The notes beneath the pieces are model-generated. The model was not told the DNA's origin and did not search any database. It saw only the letters and a program-made list of their open reading frames with translations. Below are positions 43,501-50,568 of a DNA stretch of 64,000 bases, piece by piece. A program made the position numbers and the translations under genes. The stretch spans positions 4,493,525 to 4,557,524 of the forward strand of contig NZ_LR732912.1 of assembly GCF_902506065.1 (NCBI RefSeq), written 5' to 3'. The DNA is from Arthrobacter sp. 9V. Lineage in GTDB: Bacteria > Actinomycetota > Actinomycetes > Actinomycetales > Micrococcaceae. How positions within the stretch are numbered: the first letter of the stretch is position 1; each line of letters starts with the position of its first letter.

Positions 43501-45192
43501 CTTCTCCTGGCGTGACAAGGCAGCGTCGAATGAATCGGCGGTCGCGGCAGGAATGACAGCGCTCTGCGCGGCCGTCAGCAACCGGTCTTCGCTGTGGAGG
43601 ATTCCCGCTGAGGTGTACAGGGTGGAGTGTGGTTTGCCGTACTTTGAGGCACCGTTGGACAGGCGCAGGGCGTCGATGTCAGGGGTAGGTGTTTCGGGTG
43701 TGATGCGCAGTGAGAACTGGTCAGTTGCGCGCGCCACGACCTGCTCCAGGAGCGTAGCGGGGATGGGCATTTCACCGAGCCGGGACCCCAGCCGCCTGGT
43801 TGCTTCGGCCCTGATGTGGTGGTCCCCCCAGACGCCACGGCTGCGTTCCAGACGTTCAATGACGCCCTGCGCTTCGACGGCAGGGTCAAGCTCGTCAGCA
43901 TGGGCAACCATCCACAAAGGCCGGTCCTTCTCGGCCTGTTTACGGGCGTCATGCCGATGAACGCGCGCCTGCTCAACAGCGGCCGGGCCAGTGACAACGC
44001 CGGGCAAGGCACCCAACTCCGTCGTCCATTCTTCAACCAGAACGGACAGTTGCCGGGCCTCCTTCTTCGCCGGACGGGTGTCCAACGTTGCTTGCTGGGC
44101 CAGGGCAATCAGTTGCTTCTTATTCGGTGCGTAGCCGTGCTTTTCGATGAACTCTTTCGTCAGTTCATCAATCACGGGCTTGATGCCTTCCCGTCGTGAC
44201 GAGGCCGCTTCGATGGCCGCGACATCGACACCGGCGATCTCAATGACCGGTCGATCGCCGTTGACTTTGCGCTCGGTCAGACCGACCCCAAGACGGGCAC
44301 AGATCTTCTCCATGACGACCCTGTTGTACATCTCCGAAGCGGCCACGTTGAACTGGTACAGCAGCCGCCCGTCGAGGCTGGACCACTTGCCGTCGGCACC
44401 AAGAACTTTATTGGAAACCACAATGTGATCATGGAGCTGGGGATCCCCGGTACGGGAGTCGTAGTGACGGAACTTGGTATAGATCAGGCCGCCGTCCACG
44501 TCTTCCTGGCGGACGCCGTTGCGGCCTCGGCGGGTGAACGTGGCTTCCTTTTCGAGGTAGCCCATGGTTTCTTCGATGGCCTCATTGTGGGCCGCTTCGA
44601 TCTGTTTGCGGGCGTCGTCTCCGCCGATGGCCCAAAGGACCGAAGCCGATTTTGCTGGTGCAAATACAAGGTCGTATCCAGCGACAGTTTGGGTCGCCGG
44701 CTTGGTTTGGGCTGTGATGAACCTGCCCAACTCTTCCTTGTCCGAAGGGTTTCGTCCGTTGAGCTCGCGGAAGTATTTGGCCCCTTCCTTCGTGCGGATC
44801 AGACGTCGGTTGTCAGCATCAGGCTCGCGGTGGTTCATCCGCTTGTAGTCATCGGTTGCGCGGCTGATACGCGCCTGAAGTTCATTGTCTTTCTGGTTGG
44901 CCTGACGGTATTTCTGGCCCAGGGAGACATCCGCTTTCGGGTCTTCCTTCAACATTTCTGCGGCGTTTGGGTGCAATCCGTTCCCGAAAAGCGCCGCCAT
45001 TTGAGCTTCGGTGACTTCCCCGGAAACCTCCAGATGGTGCACACCAGCGCCGCCCCACTGCCCCGGCGGGTTGCCGTCCACGGTGTAGTAATCACCCAGC
45101 TCGCGGCCCTTCGCGCGCAGCTCATCACCACTGGCGACCTCACGTGTGTAGTACGTGTATCCGTCGCCGGCACTGAGCTTGTGCACGGTCAT
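40588..45192 (-). CDS. MobF-family relaxase-helicase (TraA-like)
   Basis: A 1534-aa conjugative relaxase fused to a helicase. The N-terminal TrwC domain (about 1-330) has YTYYTREVASGD with the catalytic tyrosine cluster, and the histidine triad region FRHYDSRTGDPQLHDHIVVSNK. The RecD-like AAA_30 helicase follows, with Walker A GVGPAGAGKTTALK, Walker B VIIIDEAGMVG and a late TIHRTQGVTCDTVHALI motif. The last ~450 residues are charged and helical. A longer frame is open upstream to 45567 but conservation starts at MTVHKLSAGDGYTYY; ATG 45207 is an alternative. It nicks at an oriT, probably in the adjacent 45208-45629 gap, and unwinds the transferred strand. Confidence 0.95.
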   Translation of the reverse strand: MTVHKLSAGDGYTYYTREVASGDELRAKGRELGDYYTVDGNPPGQWGGAGVHHLEVSGEVTEAQMAALFGNGLHPNAAEMLKEDPKADVSLGQKYRQANQKDNELQARISRATDDYKRMNHREPDADNRRLIRTKEGAKYFRELNGRNPSDKEELGRFITAQTKPATQTVAGYDLVFAPAKSASVLWAIGGDDARKQIEAAHNEAIEETMGYLEKEATFTRRGRNGVRQEDVDGGLIYTKFRHYDSRTGDPQLHDHIVVSNKVLGADGKWSSLDGRLLYQFNVAASEMYNRVVMEKICARLGVGLTERKVNGDRPVIEIAGVDVAAIEAASSRREGIKPVIDELTKEFIEKHGYAPNKKQLIALAQQATLDTRPAKKEARQLSVLVEEWTTELGALPGVVTGPAAVEQARVHRHDARKQAEKDRPLWMVAHADELDPAVEAQGVIERLERSRGVWGDHHIRAEATRRLGSRLGEMPIPATLLEQVVARATDQFSLRITPETPTPDIDALRLSNGASKYGKPHSTLYTSAGILHSEDRLLTAAQSAVIPAATADSFDAALSRQEKTFDAGQLRMAKEFACSDRLLLVGVGPAGAGKTTALKLAADTIREAGGRVFGLAPTAVAAAVMGTELGATATTIDSFVIAHRTGANDEKTTPQPGDVIIIDEAGMVGTELFASAVTIAEQHGAVVRALGDDQQLSAVGSGGALRLLKNTVGAVHLEDLHRFRNADGTPNEAEAEATLALREPPLNRADDPWTFYRENRRVVGGDAETMTSQVFEAWQKDTNAGKHSIMMAFDNATVTELNARAQGYRIATGELDSTTPAAMLRDGLTARAGDIIVTRKNNRRLSTNRGKDFVKNNDVWNVLGAHEDGSLTVRHHSHQGTVTLPADYVRQRTMLGYAATIHRTQGVTCDTVHALISSGLSRALAYVAASRGRYSNKLYGIVGEGETMEDVLSAVAANHDGNLTAHEQMDAARAQARSLPEMSEQYRDIDVQANELRMANIARRELGEGVAGTFTKSTAWGAVSTHLRAAENEGFNLVTLLKDSVNEEDFGAAEDPTAVLAWRVEDRLDRWRSRAADPGRRPLESITDEALERLDRRAVGQLMRAKAEAARTPGAETPDRKDLARNWMAERKDTPWQRRLHGHLSDDDLATRLRTAQQQGRTDTTIDDPAAARKAQWLASSLHKEQSLRELMRPEARADEAYERGAVSNYRRDETAPKVEAAAQVHRRIRAEIELRRQLPAPVGKEPAADRLPAWMAPADVATHDDTPALWRKELAARREIMATEVTRLGAQLVAKPPTWAAALGPVPSDPARQDQWRQLAVEISTYRDMYRIPVSETAPVPADHQDKGLGSELTARVTAMHKYTAQAAKEPLSQDDASLMAEAAHVEAVVKETPTPAEEVVDHLQQARGAEAQLSPAQELAERLAELARKVRQNRAERHGGESEARNPEAVQEALDQLKARRELEKEQAKKTSPGFAEKLAARRAAQTSGTPSVVEKLRQEQAEAKAAEERRSRDQPGPGTGPEQGPRGPRL

Positions 45193-45207
45193 CACGAAAC
45201 CCAGCAT

Positions 45208-45629
45208 ACCCGCGAAACGGCCCCACTTATCGATGATGCATGAGGTGTGACAGATATTGCTCTTTTTTGGCCTGTGGAGTTGGCTGATGGGAGCTTGCGA
45301 GCGGGGCTCAATGGAACAGGACGAAAAAGGGTAAGATCGGGCCATCAAGGTTTTGATGCGGTTCTGCACATGAGAATGGGCGGTGGGTAACATGCTTTTC
45401 GTTATCCACGGTTCGTTTCGATTGTGTAGAACCGCTGCCCGGGTTATCCACAGGTGGGCAACGGAGAGAGCGAGGTTTCTCTCGGAGCGTCCACGTGTGG
45501 GAAAGCCGGGCACGGCCAGCCCGAGCGTAAGCGAGGACCGATGCGGCGCAAGCCGCCCGCTTGACACCAGGCGCCGCGCTAGCCGTTAGGTTTGGTACAC
45601 GGACAGTCCAAAGGGGAGGGACCCACACC
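45208..45629. other. Candidate oriT/origin region between relaxase and accessory gene
   Basis: A 420-bp non-coding spacer between the divergent relaxase and accessory genes. It contains two DnaA-box-like sequences, TTATCCACG (45412-45420) and TTATCCACA (45444-45452, exact consensus TTATNCACA). It also contains a GGAGAGA...TCTCTC inverted repeat near 45463-45482 and a GCGGC-GCAA-GCCGC hairpin (45543-45556). TTGACA (45561-45566) is a -35 candidate for the downstream gene. Location next to a MobF gene suggests oriT; no nic site can be identified from sequence alone. Confidence 0.5.
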
Positions 45630-46043
45630 ATGGCAACACCACGAAAGTCTGCACAGCAGCTGGCGGCCCGCGAGAAGGCGATGACCAAGGCCAGGGAGAT
45701 GACCGAACGGCACGAGAAACTGATCGAACTGGCTGCGGAGTTCTTCCAGCAACAGGAGCAAGCCGACCTTGTCCGCGCCGAAGCGAAGAAGAAGGCTGAC
45801 GCACTGTTGGCCAAAGCCGAAGCCGACGCCCGCAGCGCCGTCCGCGGTGCCGCGGTGACGGTTCGTGCCATGCTCGATTCCGGTGAGCCGAAGTCCGCCG
45901 TGGCTGCCCGGCTGGGACTGAGCGGAGCCGAACTGAAGCGCATGCTCGACCTCATCACTGACGAAAAGCCTGCTTCCCCTGCAAGCGATGAGTCGAAGGA
46001 ACGCGATTCTTCCCACGCCGACGATCAGGACGTTGCTGCCTGA
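45630..46043 (+). CDS. Putative relaxosome accessory protein (MobC/TraC-like)
   Basis: A 137-aa protein, highly charged and mostly helical. The first 90 residues (QQLAAREKAMTKAREMTERHEKLIELAAEFFQQQEQADLVRAEAKKKADALLAKAEADARSAV) form a likely coiled coil. The C-terminal segment (SAVAARLGLSGAELKRMLDLI) looks like a small HTH. It is divergent from the relaxase gene and flanked by the candidate oriT, so a DNA-binding helper of the relaxase is the most likely role. The family is not definitely recognised. Confidence 0.65.
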   Translation: MATPRKSAQQLAAREKAMTKAREMTERHEKLIELAAEFFQQQEQADLVRAEAKKKADALLAKAEADARSAVRGAAVTVRAMLDSGEPKSAVAARLGLSGAELKRMLDLITDEKPASPASDESKERDSSHADDQDVAA

Positions 46044-46063
46044 TCACCGACAGCACGACACAT

Positions 46064-46095
46064 GAAAGCCCCCGGCACTTCTGCCGGGGGCTTTC
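46064..46095. terminator. Bidirectional terminator
   Basis: A perfect 14-bp stem (46064-46077 with 46082-46095) closed by CTTC, with GAAAG/CTTTC ends, lies between the convergent accessory gene and HNH gene. It can serve both strands. Confidence 0.85.
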
Positions 46096-46101
46096 GATAT
46101 T

Positions 46102-46587
46102 TTAGAAGAGCGTTGGCGCATCCGGATCCGCTCCAGCGAGCAGCGCCCGGATACGCTCCTCCCGTTCCCACCCATGCGCGCGGACTTCGTCCCTCAGCGC
46201 CCTGGAACGTTCCGCGAACTGTCGACGTGCAAGTCCCCTCCACCGGAAACCCGTGCCGTTCGTGTCACGGCCTTTGGACTGACGGTCGAGCATGTTCGCT
46301 CTGGCATCCCCGACACTCAGGTGTGTGTCCGTTCCGGTTGTTGCCCGTACGCAGAGCGGTATGTCGCAATGGTGCATCAGCGGCCCGAAGCCGTCCAGAT
46401 CGGCACCGTACGCCAGGTGAAAGGCAAAGCGGTGGGGACGGACCGCCTGGGTGCGTCCGTCGCTGTTGAGAGTGAACCTACCGTAGCCATCATCGGCAAC
46501 CGCCCGGCCCCACAGCCAGCAATCATTCTCCCGCGGCCCCTTACTGACCTTCGCCCAGAAGCGCTCAGCATCCTGTGACTGGTTCAT
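46102..46587 (-). CDS. HNH-endonuclease-like protein
   Basis: A 161-aa protein with the pattern of small phage/plasmid HNH proteins: ERFWAKVSKGPRENDCWLWGRAVADDGYGRFTLN, then AVRPHRFAFHLAYG, MHHCDIPLCVRAT and THLSVGDARANMLDRQSKGRD. The metal-finger pattern (C..C with H and N in place) resembles homing-type HNH nucleases. The C-terminal third is basic. It is the last gene of the seven-gene nrdH-ssb operon. Confidence 0.82.
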   Translation of the reverse strand: MNQSQDAERFWAKVSKGPRENDCWLWGRAVADDGYGRFTLNSDGRTQAVRPHRFAFHLAYGADLDGFGPLMHHCDIPLCVRATTGTDTHLSVGDARANMLDRQSKGRDTNGTGFRWRGLARRQFAERSRALRDEVRAHGWEREERIRALLAGADPDAPTLF

Positions 46588-46594
46588 GGCCGGG

Positions 46595-46855
46595 CTACCA
46601 ACGCCGCCAACGGCGTTCCAGCCTGTTCGCGGCGAAGAAGAACGCGACCATGAACAGGGCCGGTGGCACTGCCTGGAGCAGGCTCTGACCGAGCCAGGAC
46701 ACGACGGCGGTGATCAGTGCGATCACGCCGGCCGCCTTGCAGAGGAAGATGAGAATTCCTTGGCCGGCGGCCACAGGGTGGGTGAGTGCGTAGATGATCC
46801 AGCCGCCCAAGGCGACGGCGGCGAACGCTGCGAAGAAGATCAGAACGACGGCCAC
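46595..46855 (-). CDS. Small membrane protein
   Basis: An 86-aa protein with three hydrophobic segments (VVLIFFAAFAAVALGGWIIYAL, GILIFLCKAAGVIALITAVV, VPPALFMVAFFFAANR) and a basic C-terminus (ERRWRRW) that should lie in the cytoplasm. Found between the thermonuclease and HNH genes in the plasmid-type operon. Function unknown; possibly conjugation-related or superfluous. Confidence 0.65.
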   Translation of the reverse strand: MAVVLIFFAAFAAVALGGWIIYALTHPVAAGQGILIFLCKAAGVIALITAVVSWLGQSLLQAVPPALFMVAFFFAANRLERRWRRW

Positions 46856-46895
46856 GGTGTTCCCCTAACGATTGGTTGATGGGTGGTCGGTGGTC

Positions 46896-47486
46896 TCAGC
46901 AGTTCCATCTCCCCGCCTTGCTCTTTCTGGCTTGGTCGGCGGCCGCGGTGAAGTCCTCGCTGTAGGCGAAGGATTTGCCGTAGCCGGTTGCTTCAGCGTG
47001 ACCTTGTTCAAGGATCGTGCGGTTGGCCAGGGTACCCTCTATGGTCCACACGTAGGCAAGAAGACGGTCATACTTGTCGCGCACACCTTGGGCGGGATCC
47101 GCTGAAAGAAAGACCTGCTGTCCATCCAGGAGTGAGTGCAGGTAGGTGGACGCTTCCGGTCCGCCGCACTCCACCGGTGCGTCTTCCTTGACGCTCTCCG
47201 GTGCGTTGATGCCGACCAGCCTGACCCGGGTGTTGGTGCCGTTGCAGTTGATCCGGATAGTGTCCCCATCGACCACCTTTTCCACGGTGTACGGGCCGCT
47301 GGCCGTGACTTGAAGTGCCGGCGGACGGGCCGCTGTGTCCGTCGCATCACAGGGGACTTCGTGCAGCGGTGCTTGGCTGCCGGCGGGAACGATCTGCGGT
47401 CCGCCCTGGGACGTGCAACCGGACAGGGCAAGAACGGCCACGACGCTGCCGAGTAGGAGCCGGCCCCTGTATTGGATGGCGTTCAC
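46896..47486 (-). CDS. Thermonuclease-family (SNase-like) lipoprotein
   Basis: A 196-aa exported nuclease. A lipoprotein signal with LALSGCTS (Cys24) precedes a staphylococcal-nuclease domain: YTVEKVVDGDTIRINCNGTNTRVRLVGINAPES...VFLSADPAQGVRDKYDRLLAYVW...GHAEATGYGKSFAYSEDFTAAADQARKSKAGRW. Asp/Arg residues matching the calcium and phosphate sites (DGDT, RLVGINAPE, DKYDRLL) are present. The ATG overlaps the ParB-C stop by 4 bp. It may degrade extracellular DNA. Confidence 0.92.
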   Translation of the reverse strand: MNAIQYRGRLLLGSVVAVLALSGCTSQGGPQIVPAGSQAPLHEVPCDATDTAARPPALQVTASGPYTVEKVVDGDTIRINCNGTNTRVRLVGINAPESVKEDAPVECGGPEASTYLHSLLDGQQVFLSADPAQGVRDKYDRLLAYVWTIEGTLANRTILEQGHAEATGYGKSFAYSEDFTAAADQARKSKAGRWNC

Positions 47487-47743
47487 GGGTGGTCCTCCTT
47501 CACTGCTGTTTCGGCGCGGGTCCGTCGCCCTGGGCGTAGCTCGCCGGCTTCAACTCCCGGCCATTTCCGGCCGTCGTTGTACTTGCGCTGCAGCCGCCGC
47601 AGTTCCCGGCGTGCAGCTGCTTCAACGAAGTCCGAGATGGACACATACCCCTCGAGCTTCCCGACGGCTTGGACCGCTGCGCGGATCTGATTGAGGTCCT
47701 CTTCAGTGAAGTAGGGCCCCTTCTTCTCAGTGGGCTTGGTCAT
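47483..47743 (-). CDS. Small ParB-like centromere-binding protein (ParB-C type)
   Basis: An 86-aa protein: YFTEEDLNQIRAAVQAVGKLEGYVSISDFVEAAARRELRRLQRKYNDGRKWPGVEAGELRPGRR. This matches the ribbon-helix-helix 'ParB C-terminal' proteins of Arthrobacter/Rhodococcus-type plasmids, which bind centromere repeats beside a ParA. No ParA is in the window. Start 47743 overlaps the preceding gene, and the stop overlaps the thermonuclease start, so translation is coupled on both sides. Confidence 0.8.
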   Translation of the reverse strand: MTKPTEKKGPYFTEEDLNQIRAAVQAVGKLEGYVSISDFVEAAARRELRRLQRKYNDGRKWPGVEAGELRPGRRTRAETAVKEDHP

Positions 47744-48179
47744 CGTCACCAGGCCACGGGTACAGCGTTGTCGGTAGCCCGGAGAAACTGGGAGTGCCGT
47801 CCGCGCCCACGGTGATTCCGGGATGGTCGTGGCTGCCGGTCGCGTGTGACACGGCCGCCAAAATAAGGTCAGTCCGGGCTCGATCCATTCCGGCCAGAAC
47901 ATGAGCGAGGTTGATGTGCACTTCGCCGCCGATGGACGCGGCCAGCAGCAGGAAGCGTTCCTCTCCCCCGGAGAAAGCACCTCTTTGAGCGTGGTCAGCC
48001 AGCTTGGCGAAATCTATCCACGCGACATCTACCGTGCCCTTGCCTGTAGACCGGGCGTGGATCCAAGGACGGTCCGGCTCCGCGAAACGCCCGTTGAACG
48101 CCCGCAACAACAGCTCGGTGGCCGCTTCGGTTGTGTACGTACCTTTCGCCCAACGACGAAGGTCCTCTGCATGGGTCAT
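47727..48179 (-). CDS. Hypothetical plasmid-type protein
   Basis: A 150-aa protein of unknown function: EDLRRWAKGTYTTEAATELLLRAFNGRFAEPDRPWI...VDVAWIDFAKLADHAQRGAFSGGEERFLLLAASIGGEVHINLAHVLAGMDRARTDLILAAVSHATGSH. It is alpha/beta and soluble, with no catalytic motif recognised. It lies between ssb and the ParB-C gene and overlaps the latter by 17 bp, a normal position for the conserved hypothetical of this plasmid operon. Confidence 0.75.
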   Translation of the reverse strand: MTHAEDLRRWAKGTYTTEAATELLLRAFNGRFAEPDRPWIHARSTGKGTVDVAWIDFAKLADHAQRGAFSGGEERFLLLAASIGGEVHINLAHVLAGMDRARTDLILAAVSHATGSHDHPGITVGADGTPSFSGLPTTLYPWPGDDDQAH

Positions 48180-48252
48180 GTTCAGGTCCTGTGCTTGATG
48201 GATCGATGGATACCGGGGCCGACGTAATGCCCGGCCCCGGCACCACGCGGGT

Positions 48253-49119
48253 TTAGAAAGGGGGTTCTGAGTCGGGACCGGTGCCCCAGGAACCGGCGTT
48301 GGTCTGTGCGTTCGAGGCCCATGGGTCGTCCTGCTGGGTAGCCTGTCCGCTGCCATTCTGGTTCCCGAAACCTCCGCCGTTTCCTGCGCCCTGGTTGTTG
48401 CGCTGGGTGCGGTTCACTTTCGCGTTCGCGTAACGCAAGCTGGGCCCGATCTCGTCTACCTCAAGCTCTATGACGGTGCGCTTTTCGCCTTCCTTGGTTT
48501 CGTAGGACCGGGACTTCAACCGGCCGGAAACGATCACGCGCGTGCCCTTGGTCAGGGACTCGGCGACGTTCTCAGCTGCTTCCCGCCACACACTGCCGCG
48601 GAGGAAAAGAGTCTCCCCGTCCTTCCACTCGTTGGACTGACGGTCGAAGGTCCTGGGCGTTGAAGCGACCGTAAAATTCGCTACCGCCGAACCACTTGGA
48701 GTAAAACGCAGCTCTGGGTCTGATGTCAGGTTTCCAATGACAGTAATCGTGGTTTCGCCGGCCATGATGGTTCCTTTTCCTCGTGTGCTGGTGGTGTTCT
48801 CGGAGTGTGTGCTGGTTTCGTTCTGAGGTTCAGTCCCACCCGGTTGGTCGTGGGTGAGGTCGTTGGGTTGGTGCTGGTCTGCGGTGTGTTCGTCCCAGAG
48901 ACCGCCGGCCCCGATGGGTGCCCTACTGATCGCTGCAAGGTAGCGGTCATCTTCGATGCTGCAGGGGTTGGTGTAGTAGCCGGCGTACGGGTCGTAGTCC
49001 TGGGTGTCGGGGTAGATCCTGCCGCTGGGGTTGGTTTCCCGGAACAGGTCCACCTCCAACGGGATCCGTGGGCTGATTTTGAACCCGTCCACAGGGTGCG
49101 GGGTGGTCACGGTCCTCAC
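48253..49119 (-). CDS. ssb: Single-stranded DNA-binding protein with N-terminal extension
   Basis: The last 170 codons encode a normal SSB: OB fold (TTITVIGNLTSDPELRFTPSGSAVANFTVASTPRTFDRQSNEWKDGETLFLRGSVWREAAENVAESLTKGTRVIVSGRLKSRSYET) and a Gly/Asn-rich tail with an acidic tip (GPDSEPPF). The frame stays open 118 codons further, to a GTG at 49119 that overlaps the NrdH stop. An internal ATG at 48765, with AAGGA upstream, would give the classic SSB. Either an extended protein or two start sites is possible. The extension is acidic/polar and unrecognised. Plasmid-type SSB. Confidence 0.85.
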   Translation of the reverse strand: MRTVTTPHPVDGFKISPRIPLEVDLFRETNPSGRIYPDTQDYDPYAGYYTNPCSIEDDRYLAAISRAPIGAGGLWDEHTADQHQPNDLTHDQPGGTEPQNETSTHSENTTSTRGKGTIMAGETTITVIGNLTSDPELRFTPSGSAVANFTVASTPRTFDRQSNEWKDGETLFLRGSVWREAAENVAESLTKGTRVIVSGRLKSRSYETKEGEKRTVIELEVDEIGPSLRYANAKVNRTQRNNQGAGNGGGFGNQNGSGQATQQDDPWASNAQTNAGSWGTGPDSEPPF

Positions 49120-49382
49120 GCTGCCTTGTGGCTCATGGCCGCTTGGACGAGCTTGTCGCGGCGGAGGCCGGACCAGTGGTCCTGGTCATCGGAGTTGTTC
49201 ACGATGACCGGTGCCTGGGAGTAGCCGAGCTCTTGGGTGATGTACTCCAGCGCTGCGGGTACTTCGGTGATGTCCACGGGCGTGTAGGTGATGCCTTTGG
49301 AGTCGAAGTACTCCATGGTGCGGTCGCAGTTCGGGCAACCGGGCTTGGTGTAGACCGTGTATGCGGCGGTTGAAGCAGTCAT
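49116..49382 (-). CDS. Glutaredoxin-like protein (NrdH type)
   Basis: An 88-aa thioredoxin-fold redoxin: AYTVYTKPGCPNCDRTMEYFDSKGITYTPVDITEVPAALEYITQELGYSQAPVIV. The CPNC active site and the cis-Pro in APVIV are intact; the WSGLRRDKL end is typical of NrdH. It would reduce disulfides, in chromosomal relatives for ribonucleotide reductase; here it opens a plasmid-type operon. Stop overlaps the next GTG by 4 bp. Confidence 0.9.
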   Translation of the reverse strand: MTASTAAYTVYTKPGCPNCDRTMEYFDSKGITYTPVDITEVPAALEYITQELGYSQAPVIVNNSDDQDHWSGLRRDKLVQAAMSHKAA

Positions 49383-49442
49383 TTTCAGTCCTCGGTTTCG
49401 TATCAGTTTTAGTTAGGTTCGTCTGTCTGGCTTGCTACTACT

Positions 49443-49471
49443 ATTCTAGCGTTTATCCACTCGGATAAAAA
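49443..49471 (-). promoter_or_regulatory. Promoter with operator-like repeat upstream of the nrdH-ssb operon
   Basis: TTTATCC (49452-49458) and GGATAAA (49463-49469) are exact inverted copies with a 4-nt spacer. They lie directly upstream of TAGAAT (complement of 49443-49448), a -10 candidate for the minus-strand operon. The repeat covers the -10/-35 spacer, a classic repressor location. Confidence 0.5.
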
Positions 49472-49557
49472 GGATTTTGCCGCGTATTCTAGGGTTTTTT
49501 GCGTCTGATTTGGTACCCGTTGCGGGTGCCGGGTTTGGTGTTGCGGGCAGTAGTCCG

Positions 49558-49583
49558 TGTCATTTTCAGAAGCTGACGGCACA
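49558..49583 (+). repeat. Left terminal inverted repeat of the tni element
   Basis: 26 bp, exactly complementary to 53275-53300; starts TGTCATTTTCAGAAGCTGAC and is preceded by AGTCCG. Confidence 0.95.
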
Positions 49584-49592
49584 AATGTCACA

Positions 49593-49603
49593 AGTCCTGT
49601 GCA
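49593..49603 (+). repeat. Subterminal transposase-site candidate, left end
   Basis: AGTCCTGTGCA (49593-49603) lies 10 bp inside the left inverted repeat. The same 11-mer occurs at 53239-53249 and, inverted, at 53207-53217 near the right end. In end-relative orientation AGTCCTGTGCATT is shared by the left copy and the inner right copy. Confidence 0.7.
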
Positions 49604-49623
49604 TTGCCCCCATCCCGGCTTCC

Positions 49624-50568
49624 TTAGCAGCTGTCCACCGGGGCCGTTGCCGGTCGGAAGAAGACGGTGTTCGCGCCTCTGCCGGTGAGGGCGTCGCTCT
49701 CAAGAAGTTGAATTGCTGTCGCCGTTGCCTCCAGTGTCCGGAGCTGGCTGTCGATTGAGTAGCCTTCGTGGGGTTGCCATTTAAGGGGTCCTACCCGTCC
49801 GGAATGGCCGGCCTGTTGCCAAATCCCCATGATCATGCGATTAGCTGTCCGGCACTCGGTCAGGGGTGCGCCCAGCTCGTCGATGATAGTGCGCATCAAT
49901 CGAAACCAGATCCCGGCAGGGACCTGCTGGCTGAGCAGCTGGACTCTCCCCGTCGCCATGGCCTGCCAGGTTCTGGTGTCCATCGCCAACAGCGTGGCAG
50001 GAACAGGCCTTGGGGTTGGCGGCCTGCGTTCCCAGCCCCCGAAGTAGCTGGCCGACTTAGTCCACTTTTCCAGAAGACATCCATGAATCGGGCAGCTAAG
50101 CGTCAGCGGCAGCAGCCACAATAACTTGTAAGGGTGGAGAGGCGCCGTCGTCGCGATGCAATGCGGGCACGCCCTCATTGCCGGGCGGGTTGGACACCAA
50201 GGCATCCACGGGTAGATCTCACGCGGCCACCGTATTTCCGCTGGCAGCAGCACGGAGAACTGTCGCGTGTACTTGGCAAACGTCCCGGGATCCGGTTCGG
50301 TCCGGTCAAGTAGCCAGGGTGACCAGCCACTGAGGCTCATTCTCCGGATCCGGTGCGCATCGACGCCGGTTCTTGTGGAGAGCTCCTGGGCGAAACGTTC
50401 GGGTGGGCAGGTGTCCAGGTCCGCGGCCCGGCCGGGCCAGAAGCCCAGATCGACGACGAGGTCTTCGAGGCGGACTTCATAGCGGACGGCGATCCGTCGA
50501 AGCCAGGACGAAAGCGCCTCACCGGGCGTCGGTGCCGGGTGCACGGGCCAGCGCCGCACCGCCGTCAC
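49624..50568 (-). CDS. tniQ: TniQ-family transposition protein
   Basis: A 314-aa TniQ: RWPVHPAPTPGEALSSWLRRIAVRYEVRLEDLV is the family start (PxPGESLxSWLxRLA). The zinc finger is PEx...CPHCI...SCPIHGCLLE (CxxC...CxxH). TniQ is needed for target handling in Tn5053-type elements. Its start overlaps the TniB stop by 4 bp. Last gene of the tni operon, ending 40 bp inside the left inverted repeat. Confidence 0.93.
   Translation of the reverse strand: MTAVRRWPVHPAPTPGEALSSWLRRIAVRYEVRLEDLVVDLGFWPGRAADLDTCPPERFAQELSTRTGVDAHRIRRMSLSGWSPWLLDRTEPDPGTFAKYTRQFSVLLPAEIRWPREIYPWMPWCPTRPAMRACPHCIATTAPLHPYKLLWLLPLTLSCPIHGCLLEKWTKSASYFGGWERRPPTPRPVPATLLAMDTRTWQAMATGRVQLLSQQVPAGIWFRLMRTIIDELGAPLTECRTANRMIMGIWQQAGHSGRVGPLKWQPHEGYSIDSQLRTLEATATAIQLLESDALTGRGANTVFFRPATAPVDSC

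Noticed and set aside
40417..45243. Plus-strand ORFs of 200-500 aa opposite the relaxase
   Set aside because: They are antisense shadows caused by high GC; the relaxase frame shows all expected motifs throughout.
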